This document shows positions 17,661 through 25,434 of a stretch of DNA of 64,000 bases, in pieces. The DNA is from Phenylobacterium sp. (GTDB lineage: Bacteria > Pseudomonadota > Alphaproteobacteria > Caulobacterales > Caulobacteraceae): the NCBI RefSeq assembly GCF_030679875.1, contig NZ_JAUXSP010000009.1:62001-126000 (forward strand), given 5' to 3'. A model generated the notes under the pieces. That model ran no database searches, had not been told where the DNA came from, and worked only from the letters and a program-made list of their open reading frames with translations. Both the position numbers and the translations under genes were made by a program. The first letter of the stretch is position 1. Each line of letters opens with the position of its first letter.

Positions 17661-17983
17661 GGACGCGCCGCCGGCCACACCAGCGGCAGGCCCACATGGG
17701 CGCCGTTGCGGCCGAACCTCGTCTCCGTCAGGGACGGAAAGCCCCCCTGAGCCATCACCGCGGCCACATGGCGATCATGAAGGGCGAAGCGCGGCTGGGC
17801 CTCGCCCGCGCCCCGGGCCACCTGTCCGCGAAAGGCGCGCTCCAGCCGCGCCAGATCCCCCGGCCCAAGGGCCAGCTGCGCGCCGATCCGCGGCGGCGAG
17901 GCCCCGCCCCGGCGCAGGTTGGCGTAATCCCCCAGGCTGGTGGGGCTTCGGGCTGGCGCCCGGTGAGACTGTGTCTGTTGCAT
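17657..17983 (-). CDS. First gene of the repressor-divergent operon, hypothetical
   Basis: A 108-residue protein. Residues 18-60 (LGDYANLRRGGASPPRIGAQLALGPGDLARLERAF in outline) are mixed. The second half, RFALHDRHVAAVMAQGGFPSLTETRFGRNGAHVG, could form a small helix-turn-helix-like unit but is not diagnostic. ATG 17983 has no Shine-Dalgarno element; instead the operator at 17990-18008 ends 6 nt before it. The third operator has the same 6-nt gap to its ATG, which suggests a leaderless message. It may be an activator or antirepressor of a phage-derived element. Not recognised. Confidence 0.6.
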   Translation of the reverse strand: MQQTQSHRAPARSPTSLGDYANLRRGGASPPRIGAQLALGPGDLARLERAFRGQVARGAGEAQPRFALHDRHVAAVMAQGGFPSLTETRFGRNGAHVGLPLVWPAARP

Positions 17984-17989
17984 GGGCGG

Positions 17990-18008
17990 ACTGTATTTTT
18001 CATACATA
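17990..18008 (-). promoter_or_regulatory. Repressor operator 1 (imperfect) before the leftward operon
   Basis: ACTGTA at 17990-17995 and TACATA at 18003-18008 are separated by 7 nt, the same geometry as operators 2 and 3. On the minus strand the TACAGT half lies 6 nt before ATG 17983. Repressor binding here would block the leftward operon. Confidence 0.6.
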
Positions 18009-18024
18009 CATCCGGCAAGCAGAA

Positions 18025-18043
18025 ACTGTATTCTATGTACAGT
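18025..18043 (+). promoter_or_regulatory. Repressor operator 2 (perfect palindrome)
   Basis: ACTGTA-N7-TACAGT is a perfect 6-bp inverted repeat in the intergenic space between the repressor gene and the leftward operon, 27 bp before the repressor ATG. It is probably the site through which the repressor controls its own promoter. Confidence 0.7.
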
Positions 18044-18070
18044 TATCCCAAGTTGCGCTACACCCTGGCC

Positions 18071-18715
18071 ATGAACGACCGTTCCGACCGCCTCCGCCAG
18101 GCCCGCCTCGACGCCGGCCATGAAACCGCCGCCGCCGCGGCCGAGGCCTTCGGCTGGAACCGCAACACCTACGCCTCCAACGAGAACGGCAATGCGCCCT
18201 TCTCCTATCGCAAGGCCAAGGAGTATGCGGCCGCCTTCGGGGTCAGCGCCGAATGGCTCTATGACGCCGCCGGCCCCGTCCGCGCCTCCGGCCTGGCCGG
18301 CTATGTCCCAATCCTCGGCCGGGTGGGCGCCAATCCTGAGGGGGTGGTTCTGTTCGCCACCGGCCAGGATGCGGGCGATCTGGCCCCGATTCCCCCGGGC
18401 GGCACCGACAAGGCTGCGGCCCTGCGGGTGGTCGGCCATTCCATGCGCGGCCTCGCTGACGATGGCGCCCTGATCTATTTCGAGGACCAGCGAACCCCAC
18501 CCACGCCGGACATGCTGGGCCATGTGGTGGTGGTCGAGATCGACACCGACGAGGTGCTGGTCAAACGTCTGCTGCGGGGCTCCCGCGCCGGCCTGTTCGA
18601 CCTGGAAAGCGTCGCCGGTCCCACCCGCCAGGACGCCCGCCTGCGCTGGGCCGCCCACATCACCGCCATCATCCCCCCCTTCCAGGCCCGCCGGATCATC
18701 CAGTCCGCCATCTGA
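18071..18715 (+). CDS. XRE/S24 LexA-like phage-type repressor
   Basis: A 214-residue CI-like repressor. Residues 1-65 are a helix-turn-helix (DRLRQARLDAGHETAAAAAEAFGWNRNTYASNE, with the N-terminal part followed by SYRKAKEYAAAFGVSAEWL). The C-terminal S24 peptidase domain has a possible cleavage region SGLAGYVPILG, the Ser nucleophile in VVGHSMRGLADDG and the Lys in EVLVKRLLRG. Such repressors self-cleave with activated RecA. ATG 18071 fits the HTH start; an ATG at 18035 inside operator 2 would add 12 residues. It is divergent from a DUF6456 operon and surrounded by three related operators. Confidence 0.88.
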   Translation: MNDRSDRLRQARLDAGHETAAAAAEAFGWNRNTYASNENGNAPFSYRKAKEYAAAFGVSAEWLYDAAGPVRASGLAGYVPILGRVGANPEGVVLFATGQDAGDLAPIPPGGTDKAAALRVVGHSMRGLADDGALIYFEDQRTPPTPDMLGHVVVVEIDTDEVLVKRLLRGSRAGLFDLESVAGPTRQDARLRWAAHITAIIPPFQARRIIQSAI

Positions 18716-18740
18716 GGTGCGCACTTCTGATTGCGGAATT

Positions 18741-18757
18741 CTGTACTTATTATACAG
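18741..18757 (+). promoter_or_regulatory. Repressor operator 3 before the 138-aa gene
   Basis: CTGTA (18741-18745), 7 nt, TACAG (18753-18757), continuing TACAGT. ATG 18765 follows after 6 nt. A TATACA sequence within it could be the -10 box, placing the transcript start at the ATG itself. Confidence 0.65.
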
Positions 18758-18764
18758 TCTGACG

Positions 18765-19181
18765 ATGGATGTCCGCGCCCCTGAGCCCGATCTCGCCGCT
18801 GTCTGCGCCGCCCTGGACGCCGCCGACCACGCCGTCTGGGCCAAGCGTCAGGCCCGGCGTCCCTGGGGCGTCGCCTGGTCAGGCCTGAGCCCCGAGCCGC
18901 CCCGCCGCCGTACGCCCCACCAGATCCGCCATGCCGCCGAAACCCGTCTGGCCGCTGATCACGCCTGGGCCCACTCGCCGGAAGGAACGCTGAAGGCCGC
19001 CCTGTCTGACCTCCAGGCCGCCGCCCGCGTTTTGGATCAGCAGGCCGAGGCCCTGCGCGAAGCCGCCTCTCGCGGTCCTGCCGACGCCAGGTCAGCCGCC
19101 CCCCGCCGCCTGGCCCGCCTGTCGCAGGAGGCCCGCGCGGCGCTCACCGCCCTGCGCAAGGTCCGTAGCCTGCTGGTCTGA
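18765..19181 (+). CDS. Operator-controlled hypothetical protein
   Basis: A 138-residue, Ala/Arg-rich, mostly helical cytosolic protein (PDLAAVCAALDAADHAVWAKRQ; LKAALSDLQAAARVLDQQAEALREAAS). It has no recognised family. It starts 49 bp after the repressor stop, behind a full copy of the repressor's operator motif and without a ribosome-binding site. It is therefore likely to be a repressor target expressed only on derepression, or a leaderless gene. GC content is as high as its neighbours. Confidence 0.6.
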   Translation: MDVRAPEPDLAAVCAALDAADHAVWAKRQARRPWGVAWSGLSPEPPRRRTPHQIRHAAETRLAADHAWAHSPEGTLKAALSDLQAAARVLDQQAEALREAASRGPADARSAAPRRLARLSQEARAALTALRKVRSLLV

Positions 19182-19239
19182 GCCGGGTCTATGCTGCGCC
19201 CATGCGCCCGCCACAGGCGCAGCCCTGAGGAACGCGCCC

Positions 19240-20061
19240 ATGGACCGGTTCGACACTGAGGCTCACGCCGCCCGCATCGCCAAAGACGGCTACACCGTCC
19301 TGCCAGGTCTCGTCGACGCCGCGGGGCTAGAGGCCGTGCGGGAAGCGCTGGCCCCTCACCTGGGCGGCCACCGGGGCCGCAACGCCTTCGAGGGCTACGC
19401 CACCGAACGGGTCTATACCCTGGTCGCCCGAGGCAAGGTGTTCGAGGACCTGACCGAACACCCTCAGATCCTCGCCCTCCTCGACCGCTTCCTGCTGCCC
19501 GGCTATCTGCTGACCGCCAGCCAGGCCATCGCCATCCAGCCTGGCGAGGCCGCCCAGAGCGTCCATTTCGATGACGGTTTCTATCGCCTGCCGCGGCCGC
19601 GGCCCGCCGCCAGCCTCAGCGTCATCATCGCCATCGACCCCTTCACCGAGCAGAACGGCGCCACCGACCTGCTGCCTGGCAGTCATTTGTGGAGCGACGC
19701 CGAGGTCGAGGCCTTCGGCCGTGACCCCGAGGCCGCGACCCGCCTGATTCCGGCGGTCATGCCGGCCGGCTCCGCCATTGTCTTCCAGGGTCACATGCTG
19801 CACCGGGGCGGCGCCAATCGCTCGGCCGCCCCGCGCCTGGCCCTGACCAACCAGTATTGCCAGCCCTGGGGCCGCACCCAGGAGAACTACTTTCTCAGCG
19901 TGCCCCGCGAGCAGGTCCGCGCCATGAGCCCCCGCCTCCAGGCCCTGCTGGGCTATGAGATCTGGCCGCCCTTCATGGGCCATGTCACCGCCTCCCACCC
20001 GGCCAAGACCCTGGAAGACGGCTGGATTGCGCCGGTCCTGCGCCCGGGCCTCCCCCACTAA
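19240..20061 (+). CDS. Phytanoyl-CoA dioxygenase (PhyH) family protein
   Basis: A 273-residue Fe(II)/2-oxoglutarate-dependent oxygenase. The metal triad is visible: H-x-D in QSVHFDDGFY (about residues 108-110) and the distal His in GHMLHRGGANRS, followed by the 2-oxoglutarate-binding Arg (APRLALTNQY). The N terminus DGYTVLPGLVDAAGLEAVREAL is typical of PhyH proteins. It would hydroxylate an unknown small molecule. It is a stand-alone gene between the phage-derived island and a GST gene. Confidence 0.88.
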   Translation: MDRFDTEAHAARIAKDGYTVLPGLVDAAGLEAVREALAPHLGGHRGRNAFEGYATERVYTLVARGKVFEDLTEHPQILALLDRFLLPGYLLTASQAIAIQPGEAAQSVHFDDGFYRLPRPRPAASLSVIIAIDPFTEQNGATDLLPGSHLWSDAEVEAFGRDPEAATRLIPAVMPAGSAIVFQGHMLHRGGANRSAAPRLALTNQYCQPWGRTQENYFLSVPREQVRAMSPRLQALLGYEIWPPFMGHVTASHPAKTLEDGWIAPVLRPGLPH

Positions 20062-20154
20062 TTGTCGTACCTGAGAGTCAGCCAGGAACGACTGCTGTCA
20101 CCCCGCTGTCAGCAGGCCTGGGATATGCCGTCGCGAACAACTGGAGCCCCCCAA

Positions 20155-20793
20155 ATGTCCGACCTCGTCTTCTACACCAACCCCATGTCGCGCGGCCGCA
20201 TCATCCGTTGGATGCTCGAAGAGGTCGGCCAGCCCTATGAGACCCAAATTCTGAGTTGGGAGAGCGGCGACACGAAGTCCGCCGACTACCTCGCCATCAA
20301 TCCCATGGGTAAGGTGCCCGCCATCGTCCATGACGGGGTGATCGTCACCGAATGCGCGGCCATCTGCGCCTACCTCGCCGACGTCTTCCCCGAGGCGGGT
20401 CTCGCGCCGCCGGCGCACAGTCCGCTGCGCGGTCCCTACTATCGCTGGCTGTTCTTCGGGGCGGGCCCGATCGAGCAGGCCGTAAGCGCCAAGGCGATGA
20501 GCTTCGAGCCCACGACGGAACAGCGCACGTCGCTCGGCTTCGGGAGCATGGCCGATGTCCTGGGCGCCATCGAGGGGGCGGTCAAGGACCGCGCCTATCT
20601 GGTGGGCGACAGCTTCACCGCCGCCGACCTCTATCTCGCCGCCCATCTCTCCTGGGGGATGAATTTCGACACGATCGAAAAGCGCCCAGCCTTCGAGACC
20701 TATGTGGGCCGCCACCTTGCGCGGCCTGCCGCCCAGCGGGCGGACGAGATCGACAACGCGCTCATGGTCGAGGCACAGGCGACCTCCGCCTGA
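20155..20793 (+). CDS. Glutathione S-transferase family protein
   Basis: A 212-residue GST. The N-terminal thioredoxin-like domain begins SDLVFYTNPMSRGRIIRWMLEE, with a Ser (PMSRGR) in the glutathione-activating position. The NPMGKVPAIVHDG cis-Pro loop and the TECAAICAYLAD helix follow. The C-terminal helical domain contains FTAADLYLAAHLSW. It conjugates or reduces substrates with glutathione; the substrate is unknown. I chose ATG 20155 because the GST fold starts there. Confidence 0.92.
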   Translation: MSDLVFYTNPMSRGRIIRWMLEEVGQPYETQILSWESGDTKSADYLAINPMGKVPAIVHDGVIVTECAAICAYLADVFPEAGLAPPAHSPLRGPYYRWLFFGAGPIEQAVSAKAMSFEPTTEQRTSLGFGSMADVLGAIEGAVKDRAYLVGDSFTAADLYLAAHLSWGMNFDTIEKRPAFETYVGRHLARPAAQRADEIDNALMVEAQATSA

Positions 20794-20848
20794 AGCCGGG
20801 CGCGGGCGGGGCGCGACACTGATCCCCGGCTAAGGCCGGCAGCCACCC

Positions 20849-20885
20849 TTGACCTGAGGCGTCAGGGGTCTATCTACCCAGATAG
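20849..20885 (+). promoter_or_regulatory. Promoter and operator of the marR-MFS operon
   Basis: TTGACC (20849-20854) and TATCTA (20871-20876) form -35 and -10 boxes with a 16-bp spacer. A CTATCT-N4-AGATAG palindrome (20870-20885) lies directly over the -10 box. MarR proteins bind such sites to repress their own operon. Confidence 0.6.
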
Positions 20886-20915
20886 ATAGTTCACCTACTT
20901 AACTAGATCGCCTCA

Positions 20916-21359
20916 ATGTCAGCCGAGTCCGCCCTCGATCCCGACCAGCTCGCCGAGCGCCTGCGACCGGCCCTGCTCCGGGTCGCCCGGCGGCTGCGCC
21001 AGGAGGCCTCAAAGGCCGGCCTCTCGGCCCTGGACGTCCTGTTGCTGGTCGAGATCAAGCGCCAGCCCGGGGTCGGCGTCTCCGACCTGGCCGACGCCGA
21101 GCAGATGTCGCGCCCGGCCATGAGCACACATATCAAGCGCCTGGAGGCCGCCGGCTGGATCAGCCGGCTGAGCCACGCCTCCGACGGCCGCCGTTCGGGC
21201 CTGACCATCACGCCCGCCGGCATGGCCGCCCTGGCTGAGACCCGGCGGCTCCGCAATGACTGGCTGGCCGCCCGCCTGAGCGCCCTCGACCCTGCCGCCC
21301 GCCAGGCCCTGGCCGAGGCCACGGGCCCCCTGCTGGCCCTGGTCGAGATCCCGGCGTGA
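20916..21359 (+). CDS. MarR family transcriptional regulator
   Basis: A 147-residue winged-helix regulator. The DNA-binding part reads VGVSDLADAEQMSRPAMSTHIKRLEAAGWISRLSHASDGRRSG (residues about 50-95), including the wing DGRR and the LTITPAGMAAL segment that follows in the family. The last bases overlap the GTG of the efflux gene (GTGA), so it is co-translated with the transporter it presumably controls. A palindrome over the -10 box upstream supports autorepression released by a toxic ligand. Confidence 0.92.
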   Translation: MSAESALDPDQLAERLRPALLRVARRLRQEASKAGLSALDVLLLVEIKRQPGVGVSDLADAEQMSRPAMSTHIKRLEAAGWISRLSHASDGRRSGLTITPAGMAALAETRRLRNDWLAARLSALDPAARQALAEATGPLLALVEIPA

Positions 21360-22813
21360 GCGAGAGCACCGAAAGGCCCCTCGCCCCCGCCACGCCCGTT
21401 GGCGCGACGGCCGAGGAACGCGCCGCAGCGCTCAGCCGCGGCTGGATCGTGCCCGCCGTCATCGGCTCGGCCCTGATGATGCAGACGCTGAACGCCACGG
21501 TGCTGTCCAACGCCCTGCCGGTCATGGCCCGGGACATGGGTGAGGATCCTCTGCGCCTGAACCTCGCCATCACCATGTACCTGCTGGCCGCGGCGGTCTT
21601 CCTGCCGATCAGCGGCTGGGCGGCCGACAAGTTCGGGGCCAAGCGGATCTTCCTTCTGGCCATGGTGCTCTACGCCCTCTCCTCGGCCCTGTGCGGTCTG
21701 GCCGACACCCTGATGGAGCTCGTTGGCGGCCGGCTGCTTCAGGGGGCCGCGGGCGCCATGATGGCCCCGGTGGGCCGCCTGGTCCTTTTGCGGACCACGC
21801 CGAAGAATGAGCTCGTGGGGGCCATGTCGGTCCTGACCATGCCCGCCCTGCTGGGCCCGGTGATCGGGCCGCCGGTGGGGGGATTTATCGTCACCTTCTG
21901 GGACTGGCCGTGGATCTTCTTCATGAACCTGCCGATCGCCGCGGTGGGCGTTCTGCTGGTCCTGCGCTTCGTCCCCAATGTCGCCCTCCAGGACGCCAAG
22001 CGCCTGGACTGGAAAGGCATGCTGCTGACCGGGCTCGGTCTGGCCAGCGTGATCTTCGGGTTCGAGAACCTGGGGCGCGACTTCCTGCCGGCCCTGGCGG
22101 TGGCGGGCCTGTTCCTGGTGGGCGTGGCCATGCTCTGGACCTATGCCTGGCACGCCAGGCGCACCCCCCACGCCATATTGGACCTCTCCCTGTTCCGGGT
22201 TCAGACCTTTCAGGCCTCAGTCGTGGGCGGCGCCTTCATGCGCATCGCCATGGGCGCCACGCCCTTCATGCTGGCCATGCTGCTGCAGGTGGCGTTCGGC
22301 ATGACCGCCCTGGCGGCCGGCCTGCTGACCTTCATCGGCGCGGCCGGCGCCCTGATCATGAAGACCACCGCCCCGCCGATCCTGCGTCGCTTCGGCTTTC
22401 GCAATGTCCTGATCGTCAACGCCGTGATCACCGGGGTCTTCTTCCTGGCCTACGCCACCTTCCAGATCGACACTCCCCACTGGCTGATCATGCTGATCCT
22501 GCTGGCCGGCGGCTTCTTTCGCTCCCTGCAGTTCACCAGCCTCAACGGCATGGCCTATGCCGACATCGAGCAGGACCGCATGAGCCGCGCCTCGACCATG
22601 TCGGCCATGGCCCAGCAGTTGGTCCAGTCAGTGGGCATCGGCCTCGCCGCCACCCTGATTCACGTCTTCACCCAGATGGCCGGAGAGGACCAGATGACCG
22701 CCGCCACCATCTCGCCGGCCTTCCTGGTGATCGGCGCCCTGACCTTTGTGTCGCTCCTCTTCTATATCCCCCTGCCCAGGAACGCCGGGGACGAGATGAA
22801 CCGTCGAAGCTGA
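21356..22813 (+). CDS. MFS multidrug efflux transporter, DHA2 (EmrB/QacA) type
   Basis: A 485-residue integral membrane protein with many hydrophobic segments. The family motifs are present: a first helix ALMMQTLNATVLSNALPVM, motif A-like GWAADKFGAKRIFLL, and motif C-like GPVIGPPVGGFIV. It would export drugs or other hydrophobic compounds with proton influx across the inner membrane. It starts at GTG 21356, overlapping the marR stop by 4 bases. No periplasmic adaptor gene (EmrA type) is adjacent, so it may act alone. Confidence 0.92.
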   Translation: MSESTERPLAPATPVGATAEERAAALSRGWIVPAVIGSALMMQTLNATVLSNALPVMARDMGEDPLRLNLAITMYLLAAAVFLPISGWAADKFGAKRIFLLAMVLYALSSALCGLADTLMELVGGRLLQGAAGAMMAPVGRLVLLRTTPKNELVGAMSVLTMPALLGPVIGPPVGGFIVTFWDWPWIFFMNLPIAAVGVLLVLRFVPNVALQDAKRLDWKGMLLTGLGLASVIFGFENLGRDFLPALAVAGLFLVGVAMLWTYAWHARRTPHAILDLSLFRVQTFQASVVGGAFMRIAMGATPFMLAMLLQVAFGMTALAAGLLTFIGAAGALIMKTTAPPILRRFGFRNVLIVNAVITGVFFLAYATFQIDTPHWLIMLILLAGGFFRSLQFTSLNGMAYADIEQDRMSRASTMSAMAQQLVQSVGIGLAATLIHVFTQMAGEDQMTAATISPAFLVIGALTFVSLLFYIPLPRNAGDEMNRRS

Positions 22814-22875
22814 GCTGGACGCGCGCCTTGACGGCGCTCTAAGGCTGCCCCCTATGGCGGGTGAAGGAGACCTCC

Positions 22876-23403
22876 ATGAAGCAGATCCTGGGCCTCGCCC
22901 TGGTCACGGCCCTGGCGCTCGGCGCCTGCTCGCCGGCCGAGACGCCGCCCCCGCCCCAAACCCCGGTGGAGACGCCGGTGACGACGGCCCCGGAGGCGCC
23001 CATCCAGCCGGGCCTCGCCTGGGCCGCTTCAGCCACGGGCGAAGGCGCCGCCCTGACCCTGTCGGACGCCGCGGGCGCCGCGATCCTGCGCCTGGGCTGC
23101 ATCCGCAACCCGGCGACCATGACCCTGGAGGTCGACGGATTCACCCCGATCGCCAGCGAGGATCGCCTCACCGTGGGCCTGGATGACCAGTTGTTCGTGT
23201 TCGTGGCCGACCTCTCGGCGTCACGGGAGCGCGGCGTCATCGCTCAGGCGCCGGTCTCCACCGACTTCCTCGACCGCCTGCCGGGCGCCACCGCCGTGGC
23301 CGGTGTCTATGGCGCTCAGCAGTTTGGGCCCTTCATGCCGCCGCCCGCCGACATCGCGGCGACCTTCGCCGCTGAATGCCGTCGGGCGGTCAGTGTCTCC
23401 TGA
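22876..23403 (+). CDS. Hypothetical lipoprotein
   Basis: A 175-residue lipoprotein: leader MKQILGLALVTALALGACS with lipobox LGAC, then a Pro/Thr-rich linker (AETPPPPQTPVETPVTT). The C-terminal domain of about 125 residues begins GLAWAASATGEGAALTLSD and contains one Cys (LRLGCIRNP) that could pair with the Cys near the end (AECRRA). Related short lipoproteins of unknown function are common in Caulobacteraceae. It is preceded by GGAGA and lies 62 bp after the efflux gene. Confidence 0.8.
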   Translation: MKQILGLALVTALALGACSPAETPPPPQTPVETPVTTAPEAPIQPGLAWAASATGEGAALTLSDAAGAAILRLGCIRNPATMTLEVDGFTPIASEDRLTVGLDDQLFVFVADLSASRERGVIAQAPVSTDFLDRLPGATAVAGVYGAQQFGPFMPPPADIAATFAAECRRAVSVS

Positions 23404-23423
23404 ATCCTGGAGCCTGATGCGGC

Positions 23424-24200
23424 TCAGCGCTTCATGACCTGGGCCAGCGCCGTGCAGGTGGCTGAACCGATGGGCCCCTGCTCGTCATAGAGGAAGCACT
23501 CCCCCACCGCGACGCCGTCGGTGGCGCCGTGGTTGACCACCTCAAAGCCGATCCATTCCGTGGCCGGCAGCCGGTGCAGATAGACGGTCACATCGCTGTT
23601 GATATAGGCCAGCCCCTTGTCGCCGGCGTTGGCGAAGGGGCTGGCGAAATCCGCCGCCACCGCCACACGGGTGAACGGCGTCAGCGGCTCGTCCTCGACC
23701 AGTTCGCGCACCTCGCTCATCCAGGTCCGCTTGACCCCCACCTGGCCGAAGTCGCCGGTGATCCGCCGCATGGCCCACATGCCGCCCATGCCCATGCGCT
23801 TATCTTCCGGCGGCGGGATGTCGGCAGGCGCTGGCACGTCCCAGTTGGGCGGGGTCCACACGGTCCCCTCCGGATTGGCCGTGCGCCGCAGGAACTGACA
23901 GCTCGCCCGGCCCATGCTGACCCCGCCGCTGATGAACTCGGCGTCCACCACCTTGATGCGCTTGCCGGCCCGCACCACCCGGGTGGTCACCTCGACCGGC
24001 GAAAAGTCCGGCAGCCGGTACATGTCCACCGTCAGCCGGGCCGGGATGAAGTCCGGCTCCCCATGCTCGGCCTCAAGCACGTGGCCCAGCAGGCCGACGA
24101 TCACCCGGCCATGCAGGGACTGGGGATTCCACGGGCCGCGACAGGCCGGCAGCGGCACGAAGCGGCCATCCTGCCGCTGGAAGAAGGGTTCGTTTTTCAT
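23424..24200 (-). CDS. Acyl-CoA thioesterase-like double-hotdog protein
   Basis: A 258-residue protein of the thioesterase-like superfamily, formed by two hotdog repeats. The N-terminal hotdog contains GPWNPQSLHGRVIVGLLGHVLE and RLTVDMYRLPDFSPVEVTTRVVRAGKRIKVVDAEF. The C-terminal repeat has PFANAGDKGLAYINSDVTVYLHRLPATEWIGFE. This pattern (LTVDMYRxxxxxPV; INxDxTVxLHRxP) is common in actinobacterial and alphaproteobacterial acyl-CoA thioesterase-like proteins. The substrate is unknown. It lies 41 bp downstream of phaG in the same direction. Confidence 0.82.
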   Translation of the reverse strand: MKNEPFFQRQDGRFVPLPACRGPWNPQSLHGRVIVGLLGHVLEAEHGEPDFIPARLTVDMYRLPDFSPVEVTTRVVRAGKRIKVVDAEFISGGVSMGRASCQFLRRTANPEGTVWTPPNWDVPAPADIPPPEDKRMGMGGMWAMRRITGDFGQVGVKRTWMSEVRELVEDEPLTPFTRVAVAADFASPFANAGDKGLAYINSDVTVYLHRLPATEWIGFEVVNHGATDGVAVGECFLYDEQGPIGSATCTALAQVMKR

Positions 24201-24241
24201 CGCGGCGATCCATCCCGGATTCCCCGCCCGCCGCAAGCGAC

Positions 24242-24664
24242 TCAGCGGGGCGGATCGGCGCGTTCGGCGTCCTGGCCCTCGAACGTGGCCCAACCGGTCC
24301 CCAGCCCAGTCTCCGGCAGGCCCTCGGCGATATCGTCCATCGGATTGGGATCGATCGACCGGCCCTGCCGGTGCAGATGCGCCTTGGCGATCATGTTGGC
24401 GGTGATCGGCGCGGTCAGGAACAGGAACAGGGTGATCAGCAGCTCATGGGCCGAGTACTTGCCCTGTGTGGCCGGGAAATAGATCATCGAGGCGATCAGG
24501 CACGACCCGACCCCCAGGGTGGTGACCTTGGTCGGGCCATGCAGGCGGGTCATCAGGGACGGCATGCGCGCCAGGCCCCACGACCCCACCAGGGCGAAGA
24601 AGCCGCCGACCACCAGGATGGCCGAAATCAGGATCTCAATGGGTCCGGCGTCCAACATCATCAT
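24242..24664 (-). CDS. phaG: Mrp/Pha antiporter subunit G
   Basis: A 140-residue membrane subunit of the Mrp-type monovalent cation/proton antiporter. Three hydrophobic helices are visible, with the family segment FFALVGSWGLARMPSLMTRLHGPTKVTTLGVG and LLITLFLFLTAPITANMIAKAHL. The hydrophilic tail of about 35 residues is longer than in short MnhG proteins. It is the last gene of the seven-function operon and follows phaF by 2 bp. Confidence 0.93.
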   Translation of the reverse strand: MMMLDAGPIEILISAILVVGGFFALVGSWGLARMPSLMTRLHGPTKVTTLGVGSCLIASMIYFPATQGKYSAHELLITLFLFLTAPITANMIAKAHLHRQGRSIDPNPMDDIAEGLPETGLGTGWATFEGQDAERADPPR

Positions 24665-24666
24665 CC

Positions 24667-24936
24667 CTACTCAATGATATCGCCACGCAGCAGGAACTTG
24701 CAGTAAGCCACCGTGCCGACAAAGCCGACCATGGCCAGCAGCAGCGCCGCCTCGAAATAGACCGCCGAACCCTGCTGGATCTGCATCAGCACCATGAGCG
24801 CAATGGCGTTGATGGTCATGGTGTCGAGCGCCAGAATCCGGTCGGCCGTGGTTGGCCCCCGGGCCAGGCGCCAGAGGTTCAGAGCCATGGCCAGCCCCAC
24901 GCAGGAGATGGCGAACAGGACGGCGATCTCGATCAT
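24667..24936 (-). CDS. phaF: Mrp/Pha antiporter subunit F
   Basis: An 89-residue, three-helix membrane protein: IEIAVLFAISCVGLAMALNLWRL, then the MnhF signature RGPTTADRILALDTMTINAIALMVL. It assembles with the other Mrp subunits in the inner membrane. Its first bases overlap the end of phaE by 4, so the two are coupled. Confidence 0.93.
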   Translation of the reverse strand: MIEIAVLFAISCVGLAMALNLWRLARGPTTADRILALDTMTINAIALMVLMQIQQGSAVYFEAALLLAMVGFVGTVAYCKFLLRGDIIE

Positions 24937-25424
24937 GCGAAGACCTTCTTCAACCGGGCCTCGTAGCGGCGCTTGATCCGGGCCACCTCGGCCGCGGGAT
25001 CGGGCGTGTCCAGGGCGTGCACCAGAAGCGCCCGCCCACAGGAGGAGACATCGCAGGACACCGTGCCCGGGGTCATGCTGATCGTGCCCGCCAACATGGT
25101 GATCGCCTCGGGCGAGCGCACGTCCAGCGGAACCACCAGCCAGGCTGAGCGCAGATCCTTAGACCTGCGAAACAGAACAATGACCGCGATCTGGAAGCTT
25201 GCGGCGACAATGTCCCACAGGACCACGGCGATGTAGATCCAGGTTGCGGGCCCAAAGCGCACCCGCGGGCGGTCAGGCCAAAACGGACTGGTGAGGATCG
25301 GGATCACCACGCCAATGATGACGCCCAGGACCAGCCCGCCCAGGGTCAGCTGATTGGCCAGCAGCATCCAGACGACGATCAGGGTGATCGTCAGGGCCGG
25401 ATGGGGCAGCAGCTTCTTGATCAT
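24933..25424 (-). CDS. phaE: Mrp/Pha antiporter subunit E
   Basis: A 163-residue MnhE-type membrane protein. Helices occur at the N terminus (ALTITLIVVWMLLANQLTLGGLVLGVIIGVVIP). The conserved cytosolic part contains VPLDVRSPEAITMLAGTISMTPGTVSCDVS, the hallmark of MnhE. I placed the start at ATG 25424 (MIKKLLPHP), which fits homologues; 13 extra upstream residues are unlike the family. It lies 10 bp after phaD. Confidence 0.92.
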   Translation of the reverse strand: MIKKLLPHPALTITLIVVWMLLANQLTLGGLVLGVIIGVVIPILTSPFWPDRPRVRFGPATWIYIAVVLWDIVAASFQIAVIVLFRRSKDLRSAWLVVPLDVRSPEAITMLAGTISMTPGTVSCDVSSCGRALLVHALDTPDPAAEVARIKRRYEARLKKVFA

Positions 25425-25434
25425 CGCCGGTCCC

